Of a stretch of DNA of 64,000 bases, positions 1 to 13,400 are shown one piece after another. Under the pieces are notes generated by a model. That model had not been told where the DNA came from and searched no databases. It saw only the letters and a program-made list of their open reading frames with translations. The translations under genes were made by a program, and so were the position numbers. The stretch's first letter is position 1, and every line of letters starts with the position of its first letter. The DNA is from Misgurnus anguillicaudatus (Eukaryota > Chordata > Actinopteri > Cypriniformes > Cobitidae): NCBI RefSeq assembly GCF_027580225.2, contig NC_073346.2, forward strand, positions 9,016,001 to 9,080,000. Direction: 5' to 3'.

Positions 1-357
1 GTGCACACCAAAACTTTTAAGCGCGGCGGAAAACGCCTGGACAACGCCGAATGCCAGCTGTTTTTTTAGCTGAGTGGTAGCTTTCTTCAGCTGAGCGCTT
101 TGGTACCTCTGATACGTCAGCTGTGAGACGGTTGGTTGTTGTGATACTTGTCCCGCCCCTCCTCCACTGTGATTGGACGGTCCCGTGAGAACTGACATTG
201 ACGAGCGGAGCTTTTTACCCATAGTTGAATATTTTTCAATTCTCAGCGTTCAGCGGAAGAAAACCGCTAGCTGCTGGCTAGTTTGAAAAATGCCAAGCTT
301 CCATTGGAAACAATTGAAAACATGCGTCGGCCTCGGGCGTAAAAGTTTTGGTGTGCA
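1..357. mobile_element. Small TIR element (GTGCACACCAAAAC family)
   Basis: The window starts with gtgcacaccaaaactttta and the inverse, taaaagttttggtgtgcac, ends at about 357. There is no transposase. Its middle matches a second copy near 27793-27960. The exact left edge may lie before base 1. Confidence 0.7.
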
Positions 358-711
358 CCCCCCTTTAATGTCTCTTTGCTCTACCAGCTGACATAACACG
401 CAACAGTGTCCACAACCAATAAGGTAGGAGAAACCTCATGACATTGCTGAGAAGTAAATGTTCGCAACACTTAAAATGTGTCTCGTTGGTAACATAACAT
501 AAGAATACATACAGAAAAACGGCCACAGGCAAAAAATATATATTTAGTGACTGAGAGCGAAGCACTGGCCTGATCGGGCAAGTGACAATACTGTTTACTG
601 GCCCGAATGTCTCTCACGCTGGCCCCGGGCAGTCCTTTATGTTGAGCCCTGTTATGTAGCATGGGTAACCGTTACGTGTCATATTTCATTAATGAGCACT
701 TCCCACAGAAA

Positions 712-1135
712 AGCACGCTTTTATGGAAACAATTGATGTAGTTTGTTTATCCAGGGTAGCAGCGGAGTTTTGCGCGTGTGTTTGTTTTTAACGCTGAATT
801 TCGTTGAACAGTCCTAGATGGGTCATGAGTTCCCAGGCGGTAAGCGAAACTGCTTCTGTGTTATGTTGGAAATTGGTGCGTAAGTGCATAAAATGTCAAC
901 GACACGAACACGTGAATCATAAGTTATCCAAAGATGTGTTTGTGTGTGTTGCTTGCTCGTGACTCGCTCCTCCCACAGTACGCCTCGAGGACGTTGTGTT
1001 TTCCTGAAACATTGGCTAGAGCTGATCTGTCTTTTATAAATCTGATAAAACTGAAGACTCTTTGGAGATATGAAGGACTTAATTCTACTCTATAGGTACT
1101 CAAGATTAACATGAGATGAGCGAAACAGCGTGTGT
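712..1135. repeat. Dispersed repeat, copy 1
   Basis: This stretch matches 3955-4280 along its length (shared marks include gggtagcag, gcgtaagtgcat and ctataggtactcaagattaa). Relative to that copy it holds about 115 extra bases near 890-1015. The family is not identified. Confidence 0.6.
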
Positions 1136-1385
1136 TATCGTAGCTTCAAGTTGTCAGCAAATAAGCTTGCATTTGTTTTCTGTAATAGCTTTGTGTTGTG
1201 CACTGTCCTTTATGTGTCATTAAATCAGCTCATGCATTTTAAGAAGCTCATTAAGTTCTTGAGAATAAAAATAAATAACTCCACACCTTGCGAGAAGTTT
1301 TTTGTATGCACACACCAGACCAGGTGATATTTGACCTCCTACAACATAGCCTGTGATGGTAATCATATATTGTTATTTTCTCCAG

Positions 1386-1498
1386 CTCTGATCAAATACA
1401 TCCGACCGGTGTTTGTGTCCCGATCGGACCAGGACTCCCGAAGGAAGACTGTGGAGGAGATCAAGAGAAGGGCTCATTCAGGAGGAGAGTGGCCTCAG
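1386..1498 (+). CDS. lpcat1: lpcat1 exon (equivalent of human exon 4)
   Basis: The acceptor ends ctccag and the donor is gtacc. The exon encodes LIKYIRPVFVSRSDQDSRRK and on to EWPQ, part of the acyltransferase domain between motifs II and III. It starts with the last two bases (ct) of a codon split with the previous exon, which is outside the window. It ends on a codon boundary. Confidence 0.95.
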
Positions 1499-4400
1499 GT
1501 ACCATCACACCTTACACACGCCGAGGATCAAGGCTTATTTAGACGTGCAACATGTGCAATATTTTCCATAGAGTCAGCTGTCTTTGAAACTGTACGCCAA
1601 GCAATTTTTTAAATAAGTGAAGAGTATATGCTCATTCCTTTCGCATGAGTTCCTCTTATGGAGCCGTGTCAGTACCTTTTATAACAGCATCAGTTAAGGA
1701 TTTTACACCCTGTGATGTGGTACATTAGATCGGGTAATAATTAACCATTGTGAACAGATTGGAAACTCATTAGCCTTGTAACTCTCTGCTTTCTAGATAA
1801 TGATATTCCCAGAGGGGACATGCACCAATAGATCCTGCCTGATCACATTTAAACCAGGTCTGTATGTCTTCATTCACTTACTGCCTAATGTGCAATGTTT
1901 CATATTTCAAAATCAACTATTTGGCCTTAGGTTGCATAAACTGTGTTCACGTTAATGTGTTTTTTATGTAATATAACCTGGATATTGTGTTTAGACTTAA
2001 TGTTTGAATTGCTGAATGGTGATATTGTAGATAAACTGGTTCTACCTTTTTGTGTGCGGCACAATGATAATGAGTTTGATTCTTGGGTAACAATTCTTTG
2101 AAAAAGCCAAATTAGCCCCCGATTTACTCACCTGAAAGCCATCCTAGATCCTTAGCCAAACACATTTAGGCACAGTTTCACAGACAATGCTTAGCTTAAC
2201 ACTCTCTATTTTTCATTCACTCCGCAAAGAGACTTTTGGACATACAGATATGATTTATACATCATTTAAAATGTTAAAGTGTCTAGTTTTTTTCTGTCCA
2301 CTCCCAATAAAAACAGAATGTTGTGCTTTTCGCAAAATAAAGAAAATAAACATGATGCGCGTTTTGTTCTCTCTCCCTCAGTGAAGTCCTTTCTCAAACG
2401 CGTCAGAAAAATAAATTGTAACTTAACGAATACTTGTCATAGAAACAAAAGATAAATGTCTACATAATGCTTGAAATGTCAGCTTTTAAATGATGTAAGT
2501 GAGATCGAAAACATATATTGTCATTCGGTGTAAACTGTATGAGAAGGAGGAGAAGTACCGTCTCTCTCCTGTTACCTGTGTATCTGTAATGAGATGAGAT
2601 CGCCTCACCCCCGCGCCATTGAAGTGAACGAGCAGAAACATCCATATGCATAACTCGTGCCTCCTGCAGTCAATGGATACGCAATTCACAATCCAGTTTC
2701 TCCATTCCTTGTTGTTTCATCCGAATGCACCAAACACGACATCTAAATCCTTATTTACTTGCGTATGTGTGTCAGTATCTCCAGACGCGAGTGTTTTCCT
2801 TGTTCTTCCGTCAAACATTTCACGCGATGGGAACACACATACACAAACACACGAGTCAGGAAACTCAACGCGCTTTTTGGTATTCTTATAAAATACGCGA
2901 TTGCAAACAATACAATCCTTATTTAGTTGCGTCTAAGCGCATATCTCCGCACAGCAAGTTTATTAAACACGTGGATCACTCGCGTGTGCACACATACTGC
3001 TTTCATGATCAACACGTGAGGTAATGGCGGCGGCTGTAAACAAACATTGATAAGTTTATCACGCTTGTCCCTTGTTGTGTTTCTACTATAATGATTACAA
3101 AAACACAAATAAGAGTCCAGACAATGTTAGGCAGTTCTTTTGAGCTTTTTATTGCCCAAAAGTAAACCTCTCGCTGGCCAACCAAACACTAACCCTGTGT
3201 TCATTTTTACAATGGCCAAAACAGTACCTTTACTATGATTACTATGGTTTTTAAAGGTATACTTGTGAAATTAATAGGAAATATTTCTATATATACATAC
3301 ATTATATATATAATTTTTTGTTATAAATTCCCAAGTAAACCTTATCATGGTTTTACTACAGAGAAAGTTAAATTTCTGTTGAACATCCCCACAAGGCTCA
3401 TTATGTGGCTCATTATGCAACTCTTTTGTCTCTCAGCTGTCAATCACTGATTATTCAGGAGCTTTCCCGCCTCTACGCATACGGCCTTTCCCAAGCAAAT
3501 GTGTCTTAGAAATTGTAAATCAAAATATTGTTTTTGTGAATGAGCAGGTCGGATGATTTTCACATCATTTTAAAGAAAAAACTCTAGACTACTAGATCCT
3601 GTTTTGAAAAGTCTTGGGAAAACATGTTTCTAATGAGTTTTGTGGACTTGTATCAGTAACCTAAAAATGTAGCTTTTTCAAAAACCACGCATAAACATTT
3701 TTCTCTCAAAAATACAAACATGTACATACATGATGATCATATAATATTGTAGTCCAGTTTGTGCTGAACGCAGTGTTATGAGAATTTTGCCGTTTATATG
3801 TTTTTAAGCAACTGAAAAAAGCACAAATGTCAGTGCATGTCAAAACTTCCCCAGGGTCCTAAAAACCCCTTAGACCCCAGAGGGTTAAACCAGGAATATG
3901 CCTTAGTTAAATTAGGATATTCAGGTCACTTTTATAAAAAGCTTTGCAATGAACACAGCATTATGCAAACAATGGATATCGTTTATTCGGGGTAGCAGTG
4001 GGGTTGTGCGTGTGTGTTTGTTTAACGCTGGATTTGGTTGAAATGGGGCGGTCCCAAATGAGTCATGAGTAGCAGGAGGTAAGTAAAACTGCATCAAATG
4101 TCTGTGTTTTGTTGACATTTGGGGCGCGTAAGTGCATATATTGTAATCGGTAAAGCTGATCTGTCTTTTATTTATCTGATAAAACTAAAGATTCTTTTGG
4201 ATATTTGACAGATGTAATACTACTCTATAGGTACTCAAGATTAACTTGAGATGAGCAGAAACAGTGTGTGTTATGTGAGCTTTAAGACACCTTAAACATT
4301 TATTTAAGTCCAGGACTAGCCTTAAGCCTTGTCTGTGAAACCGAGCCTAAGAGTTATATTAAATAGTGGCATGGCTCCAAGTTGGTTCTTTGGTTTCTGA

Positions 4401-7400
4401 GTGTCTTGTGACTTTTTATGTTTCATAATGATTCATATGACAACTAGTCACTTGACTCACGAGAACCAATAGTCATGTTTCCTTCACTATGATTTTTAGC
4501 AGTTTGAAGTATCACAACAAAAACGAGTGATGGAAACGCCACATTTTAAAATCCCTAAATTCGCAAAACAGTTTTTGATTTATGCGAGAAAAAGTAAATG
4601 TGAATAATGGGAGATGGAAACGTCTTTGCCTAATTAATTCTGACATAGCGAACATTAAACCCACAGGACTGACCATCTAGCTGTTTCCGTTGTCTTGTCT
4701 TAACCATATTTGGGGCTCGATATCGTCACATTGTCCTTGCGACCTAGAGGTCGACCGATAGTGGATTTTACCAATAACTAAGTTGGTCCCTACTTGCCGA
4801 TAAGCGATTAATTGACCGAAAACAAATACTGGATAAAAAACAAACACTCAAAGTGAAACGGTGCTGAAATGTATTACAAAAGTAATAGAACAACAGTACT
4901 GAACCAGGAAATGTGCTAAATGAAATAAATGTATACATAAAATATATTATTTAAATGAATAAGTATTGAAGTAAATATGAAAAACTCCCACTGGTAAAAT
5001 AAAAATTACATAAATGCATATTATATGTGTAATCTCTTTTTTTCCTTTTTTTAAACATTTAATTTGCTTCTATTGAAACATTTAACACTCTGGGGTCGAC
5101 TGTGGCGTGAGCGCCGCAAACTCTTTATTTTTCAATCACTTCGCAAAGAGACTTAGATAACTCTGCTGATTTTGGACATACAGATATGATTTATACATCA
5201 TTTTAAACGTTAAAGTGTCTATTTTTTCGGTCCACTCCCAATAAATACAGAATGTTGTGCTTTTTGCAAAATTAAGAAAATAAACATGATGCGCGTTTTG
5301 TTCTCTCTCCCTCAGTGAAGTCCTTTCTCAAACGCGTCAGAAAAATAAACTGTAACTTAACGAATACTTGTCATAGAAACAAAAGATAAATGTCTACATA
5401 ATGCTTGGAATGTCTCCTTTTAAATGATGATTATCTAATCAAAATAACAAAAGTTGTATTGCAGTGATTAAAAAAAAAGTGATTTCAGATTTTGACAGCT
5501 GCATATAGTTCACTTCCTCTCGTTATTTAAAAGATAGATAAAAGTAACCAGCTGGAAATAAATGAATGCAAAATAATTGTAATAATCCTGACATTAAGCA
5601 TATGGGTTGGTTTATCTTCGTGTATTTTTGTGTAACTGTTTGAGGTAGGCTTGTTGCGATAGTCGGTAAAACGGTGATTACCGGTGCTTCAGCCTCTCAC
5701 CGGTTAGATCACTTGCCCACCGCGACACCGTCTTTTCGTCGTTTTGATATTTTCTTGTAATTAAATCATTTAGTTTCGTTAGAGAAAGCAAACACTGAAT
5801 GTGTCTGCTGCCTGAATTCAGCGGAGCTGAACGCGCGTCACAGAGCAGCAGCTGCGGGTGTCAGATTTCATTTATTTCTGTCAGAATGCGGCGAGCTTAC
5901 TGACCAGACGATGGCAGAAGCCGCGTGCTTACTTGTTTTTGTTATAATATACATATATGATGTTTAATATAAGCAAGATCGTTTTGTTGTTATGTTTTTC
6001 ATTAAGAATAATAATAAACCCATCATTCAAGCAGCGCATCATTCATATCACCGGGTTTGTCACGCGCTGATCAACGCTTCACTGTAAAAAAAAAAATCCG
6101 TAGAAATTACAATGGTATTGCAGCTTGGTTGCCGGTTAATTCACGGTAGATTTAAATTTGTTATTTACTGGCAAGAGTTTGTTCAAAGTTAAATAAATAT
6201 CTTTACAGAATAAAACTATACAATAACAGCCTCATGCAAAGCATTCTGGGAACCAGAAATCATCATCAACCTTTTTCTGTTTTTTGCTTCAGATTTTGTT
6301 TCCCAGAATGTTTTGCGTGATGCTGTTTTTTTAGTTTTACTCTGTAAAGACAAAGAGTTGTAAATATTTAATGTTCATTTAACTTTGAACAAAATGTTGG
6401 CAGTAAAAAACATAAATTTAAATCTACTGTAAATTACCGGCAACCCAGCTGCAATTTCTTCTGAATTTTTTTACAGTGTGGGAAAATTCTGTCACCGCAA
6501 CAACCCTAGTTTGAGGTACTACTAATATAGGGCCCTATAAAATCTGTTTTATTTTTTCCCAAATTCCGTTTTATTTTTTCCCAAATTCCGTTTTGTCCGT
6601 TTTAATTTTTGCAAATTCCGTTTTGTTTGTTTGAATTTTTTTACCAATACCACACCGTAAATCGCTCAAACAACTTGATGGAAACGCACCTAATTTGCAT
6701 TTGTTTGTTTTTCTTTTTTTGCGAATTTAAAAAATTTCGCTTCATGATTGAATGGTAACCCAGCTAAGGATTGTTTACTAAATACGCTTGGTGCAAAGAT
6801 GCAATATATGGCATTATTATAATATTTTTTTTATCTGATGCAGGCGCATTCATTCCAGCAGTACCAGTACAACCTGTAGTGATCCGCTACCCAAACCAGC
6901 TGGTGAGACTTTTTGCCTGTTGTTGTATTTTCTATGTATTTGTTTGCTTGTGGTTATTTGTGAATTTATTTAGGTAATTTTATTTCTTTTGTGAAACACA
7001 AAAGATGCTTCATCGTATGGAAAGGGCGTGTAAAGCAAACATGTTAGATTTAAGGTCTTGAGTTTGTCTTGGCAATATGTCACATTATACAATTGAGCTT
7101 TTTTCTGTGAGTTTTAAAGGATTAATTTAGTGTTTTCTGTATTCAGGACACTATCACTTGGACATGGCAGGGACCTGGCGCGTAAGTACCACATTTAACA
7201 TGGGAAACAGTTACTTTACTTTACAGTTGCACCGTCTAAAAGAGACATTTTACTTGTAAAGACATGCTGACAATTCAGCAGTCGAAAAGATGTGTTACTT
7301 GTAGCTTGTGTTTGCTGGCATGCTTCCCTTTATAATTGACTTTGACTGTTAGAAAACACTGTGTCAGCTAGTTGTAAATGCTTGCATGCATTATTTATAA

Positions 7401-10400
7401 AAGAATCTCAATTACTGATTAATTCAGGACAGATCGAGCAGAAAACAAAGGACACACCTGAACGCAAAGATTAATATTCTTTTTTTTTTTTTTTGCAGAT
7501 TTAAGATCCTCTGGTTGACACTGTGCCAACTGCATAATGAGTTTGAGATAGAGGTAAGTCTTTTACTTTTTTCACTCTCCTGCACTCATGGTTGCGGTGC
7601 ACCATGGGATTAAATAAGGGTGACGCATATTGACTGATAATACAGTGAATACTCAGTCACATGTTTATTTTGACCACTATTACCAGAATGTTCATGCTAA
7701 AATTAAATGTGAATTGATGCTGTCAAGTTCCCAAAATGACAGATCTAGTCTGTGTGCTGATTTTGATCTGGGTCGTATCCCAGACAGATTGCTTATTGCT
7801 GGATCCTACCGTGTCACGTCTGGTGTGGACTCACACATCAACTCGGTTTTGTGCTATTTATTCATCTAGTTTAATTTGCTCATTCGTTGTGTTAGTATAT
7901 AGTTATGTTGGTATTCTGGAAGAGGTTTCTGAGCAGATGGCTTTGGCTTTCTTACACCAACCGGCATGCAAATTCTCCAGACTCATTCTTTTCATTAAGA
8001 AGCCATTACCAGTTTAATTATGAGCGGTAAAGAGGGATGAGGTGCGTGTATAAAACCTGCCGCTCTCATTATTGGACGTGGAGTAAACCGAATGGTGTCC
8101 AGAGCGTCAGACTGTGACCTCATTTACTCGCTCACTGAAGATGAGTGTGGTGGTTTTGGGAAGCTCCGGTGTTGGCCTACTTTGTACCGAATGTAATGTG
8201 TGTAGATATGTGTGAGCTGCATTAGAGAGTCAGAACACGACTTGACCTTGATTCAAAGGCTTTCTTGGTGTCACAGAATTGAAGTGTAAAGAAAGCACTG
8301 ACTGGTTTTGTCTGTTCCTTTCAGTATCTGCCTATCTACACACCCTCAGAGGAGGAGAAGAAGAATCCTGCGCTCTTCGCTCACAATGTGCGACGCATAA
8401 TGGCAAAGTAAGTTTATATATTTGTAAAAAATATTTGTACATTTTGTATTTTATTTTTGGTACAGTATAGAAGTTACCCACACAGAAATTTGAATCTATT
8501 TAAAACACACACATTCCTGTTTGGCATCATATTTGTGTATGGGGACGTACGATAAAACATTATTGCAGTGGTCTCCAACATGGTGTTTGTTAACGCTTCA
8601 CCTGTATAACTGATTGAAGCATTGTGATAATAAGTGGTAATGTTAATGTGGTTTTTTTTTTAGGGCTCTGCAGGTTCCTGTGACAGACTACTCATTTGAA
8701 GACTGTCAGTTAACTATGGCTGAGGGTCAGATCAGGCTACCCGTTGACACGTGTTTACTAGAGTTTGCCAAACTGGTCCGGAGTCTCGGGTGAGTGTCAT
8801 TACATAACACAACAGTCATCAGGAGGGATGAGGTATTTGGGTTTGTGGCTTTCTAAAGCCTTATTTAACAAGCTCATTAAACCTCTTGTAAACATTGTCT
8901 GGTATTGTAGCACACCCGCATATACCACTCGCTGGACAAAACAGGAAGTCCTGCGCCCATTTCAAGTAGTGGTCGACCGATATGGGTACGATGCCAATAT
9001 TGGTACATTGGTACACTTATATAAAGCAATTCTTGCTCCCAAATTACTTATGTTATTATGTCATACAAAAAGGAAATGGGCAACACTTTTTGCGTTCTCA
9101 GGACCTTTTTATGGTTTCTGTACCAAAGGCTCGTACGGAAATAGGAAAGAAGGCATTTCAGTATTCTGCACCTTCATCATGGAATACGTAAAATGAAAAT
9201 GAAAGACTTGGAGGCAGATGTCTTAATATGTAAATGTTTTTAGACTGTAAGCATCTAAATTGATTTTATGAGGCGTTGAGTTTAGTTTTTTTTTTTTTTG
9301 TACTTATGTGTTTGTATTTTTTTTTATATGCTGCTGCCTGTCTTGGCCAGGTCACCCTTGCAAAAGAGGTTCTTAATCTCAATGGGATTCTCCTGGTTAA
9401 ATAAAGGTTAAATAAAAAAATGAAGAAAGCAATGTGGCCGATATTTAAAATATATCATTATAGTAACTGAGAAACACACAAACAATTAGTGAAACTAAAT
9501 AAACATTGATTTTGCATATTTATGCAATATTCTCTCTTTTGATGAGGTAAAATTATGAGGTTAAATAATTGCTGCTTATAGATTAAGATAACATGAATAA
9601 ATAATGACAAAAACAGTATTTAATTCCTTAATATTAACAAATAAATTGCATTCGGTTACTTTACTCAGTAAGAGGATGTTTCACTTTCTTAAAGGTGCAG
9701 TGTGTAATTTTAGAAAGATCTCTTGACAGAAATGCAAAATAATATTAAAAAAAACTATATTATTAGGGGTGTATAAGACCTTTTTATAATTAGTCATTAT
9801 GTTTTTATTGCCTTAGAATGAGACTTTTTATCTACATAGAGGGTCCCCTACGTGGAAGTCATTATTTTGTGTTGCCATGTTTCTACAGAAGCCCTTAACG
9901 TACAAACTTTTTTTACTAAGTTGTCTCCGATGATGACATGGTTTTTTTTCGGTGGTGGCTAACGTAACTTCTCAATGTGTTTCAAAGGTGAGGGGTGAGC
10001 AGTGGACTGAGCCGTTGGTTGCAATTCACAATCTCACCACTAGATGCCGCTAAAATTTACACACTGCACCTTTAAAGTTAAAAATATACTACTAGATAAA
10101 AAAATTGTGTGTCTGTTCTTCTGTTTTGTCTTTGTAAAAACAATGCAAAAACACGACAATTGCACAGCCTAAATTATGTATTTGCTTAGATAAAGACATG
10201 TAGCATCAAAACAGAACAATGTCTTGTCCTCCTTACGCACACGCACAGCTTTCTGGGCTTCGAGTGACGCTGGTGTGGGGAAAAACAGCTTCTTGTTTAT
10301 AAGTTACGTACAACGCACATATCTGAGGAAGATACGCTCACTGTTTGTGAGGTAAATTTGTTTCAGTTTGTTGTCGCCAGTTGTGGTTCCCGCTGGACTG

Positions 10401-13400
10401 CGGTTGTGTCACCTCACAGAACTGTTTGAGTGACACTTTTGGCGCTTTTCCATTGCATAGTACTCCAAGGTCCGGTTAAGTTTGGGTCGGGTCAGCTCAC
10501 TTTTGGGAGCTTTTCCATTGGGTGCAGTACGTAGTACCCGATACTTTTTTCGTACCACCTCGGTTGGGGTTCCAAGCGACCCGAGCTGATACCAAACGTG
10601 AAGAGAAAACACTGTAGATCACTGATTGGTCTGAGAGAATCGTCACGTCATCGCTATAATGTAAAAGATTAGCTTTACCTGTGCTAGGCTTGGTTGCGCT
10701 GTCTCGAGCAGAAATGTTGTCATCTGTGCTCTGCTATAAGTTCCCAAACTCACGAACAAACATCCACAGGTTGAGAATCACGAACACCATAACAGTTTTT
10801 TCCAAACTTGCAGTTTGTGGCGGAACATTCGTGACGAGCACGTCAGCATTATATGCTTAAATGCAACTTCAATGAGGCTCAGCGGAGCGCCGTCGGCTGA
10901 CGCTGCAGTTTGAACAAACTGTCATGTAACGTTAGTGATAAACGCGTTGTGCAAACATCTATTTGTGGTGGCCAATTTTAATTTTGTGGCGGACTGAGAA
11001 ATAAATGAATGTATGGGGATGTATTCCATTAACGCTCTCACTTGATGTCACAGCAGTAGGAAGCGCAAATATAACGACACGCCTGTAATCCCTCCCACTG
11101 CGAAGTGATACTAAACTCGATGGAAAAGCTAACCAACCCAAAGTGAGGTGAGCTGACCCGACCCAAACTAAACTAAACCGTGGGGTACTATGCAATGGAA
11201 AAGCGCCACTAGTTGACTTGGAGTGTTACACACAACAAAATGTCACGTTAAAAAAGGGAATGATGATTAGTTATCTCACCGTCTGCTAGACGCTGCCTGT
11301 GTGTTTGACTTTGTGCAACGCTGCATGAGCCAGTCGACATATAGCACAAGGCTTCTGCAGGAATGATTTGATAGCATATGAAGCAGTTTGCAGTGCTTTG
11401 GTGTCTTGTGCCATCCATTCTGTGGGCTCGAGTGTATTTATCTTGGAACACAATGCTAATGTGCTATAGTGACCCAAACGGAAAAATTTATCGGCAATAT
11501 ATCGGTCGACCTCTAAAGTCATTGTTTAAGCCAGTCATCTCTTATATCTAAGAATGGTTTACTTCATTCTATGGGTTCTCTTCATTCTAAACCCCGCTTT
11601 TAACTTTAGGTTAAGGAGCGTCTTACACTTGTTGTGTTGAAGCGGGTTTATTCCTAAAAATTTAACCAGGGTTATGAAACCCTGCTACACCTGAATTTGT
11701 GGGGTTAACCCTGCATTGCAGTGCTAAACGCATGCAGTGAAATGAAGCAGGGTTAGAATGTTATGACCCTAATTAAACACAGCTGAAGGTTAACTAATTA
11801 AGGTGTTGAGGGGTGCTTGATAATTACACACGTGTTTATAAAGCAGAGTTTCAGACACCTGACCTAAGGTTTAGGAATGCACAGCGTGAAATGTCAGATT
11901 ATGAATACCCAGGGTTATCTCTTAAACCTTGATTAAGTATGAACTGTGTGAAATGTGAAACAGATAACCCAGGATTCCATTAACTCTGTGTTAAGAATAA
12001 CCAGAGGTTAAATATTTTAAGTGTGAAAAGCCCTACTTTTTATTTAAATTTAGATCTTATATTATTAGTCATTAAAATTATATTGAAAGATGGTAATAAT
12101 ATAACTAGATAGGTACATTTCCTGAAGAAAATGTGAAGTGGTGCTTGCCGAGGCAAATTTCGGGGGACAGTATATGTTTATACTCCATACCACAAGTAAA
12201 AACAATCCAACCCCCGTGTCTCTACGATGTTCTGATACGGAGTTATAAGGCTTTGTTTACTCTGTTGCTAGGGTACAGTATTTGGTTGCTAGGGAAAAAA
12301 TTGACATCCACTAGTGATTACACGCCGCGTCACGAGTAAAACGGTCCAACCCCCGTGTCTCTACGATGTTCTGATGCGGAGATATAAGGCTTTGTTTACA
12401 CTGTTGCTAGGGTACTGTATTTGGTTGCTAGGGAAAAAATTGGCATCCACTAGTGATTACATGCCGAGTCAAGAGTAAAACGGTCCAACCCCCGTGTCTC
12501 TACGATGTTCTGATGCGGAGATATAAGGCTTTGTTTACACTGTTGCTAGGGTACTGTATTTGGTTGCTAGGGAAAAATTTGGCATCCCATAGTGATTCCA
12601 CTCTGAGTCACGAGTCAAACGGTCCAACCCCCGTGTCTCTACGATGTTCCGATGCGGAGATATAATGCTTTGTTTATTCCGTTGCTAGGGTACTGTATTT
12701 GGTTGCTAGGCAAAAATTTGGCATCCCATAGTGATTCCACTCTGAGTCACGAGTCAAACGGTCCAACCCCCGCGTCTCTACGATGTTCTGATGCGGAGAT
12801 ATAAGGCTTTGTTTACTCTGTTGCTAGGGTACTGTATTTGGTTGCTAGGGAAAAAATTGACATCCCTTAGTGATTATACTCTGAGTCACGAGTCAAACGG
12901 TCCAACCCCCGTGTCTCTACGATGTTCTGATGCGGAGATATAAGGCTTTTTTTATTCGGTTGCTAGGGTGCTCTTATTTGGTTGCTAGGGGCGGGGCTTG
13001 GGAGTGGCCAATGATGTGACCAGTTGTTACACTCCGAGTCACAAGTAAAACGGTCCAACCCCCGTGTCTCTACGATGTTCTGATGCCGAGGTATAACTGT
13101 TTGAATTTTATGTTGCTAGGGTGCTTAAAAGTGGTTGCTAGGGGCGTGGCTTAATAGCTCTGGGACTATCCTGATAAATTGATTGGATGTCTGAGTAAAA
13201 TGAGCCCACCCCCATGTCTCTATGACATTGTAAAGCGAAGATATCCCGTCTGGGCATTTTATAATGGCAGTCTATGGGAGATGTTGCTAGGGTGCTCAAA
13301 AGTGGTTGCTAGGGGCGTGGCTTAATAGCTCTGAAATGATCCTGAGAGACTGATTGGATGCCCGAGTAAAATGAGCCCACCCACTTATCTCTATGACACT

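Larger units (their letters stand above)
8967..11515. mobile_element. TAG(T/A)GGTCGACCGATAT element carrying three insertions
   Basis: The ends tagtggtcgaccgatat and atatcggtcgacctcta are inverted repeats. Inside are a LINE fragment (9031-9425), a small MITE (9690-10073) and another TIR element (10441-11208). No 8-bp flanking duplication was found. No transposase was recognised in the remaining sequence. Confidence 0.6.

Noticed and set aside
8765..9196. A 143-codon frame
   Set aside because: It begins in an lpcat1 exon in the wrong frame, crosses the donor and ends in LINE sequence. Only the last part resembles a LINE protein and it is reported as such.
12170..13060. CRISPR-like array
   Set aside because: The units are 139-bp head-to-tail repeats without distinct spacers, in a vertebrate intron.
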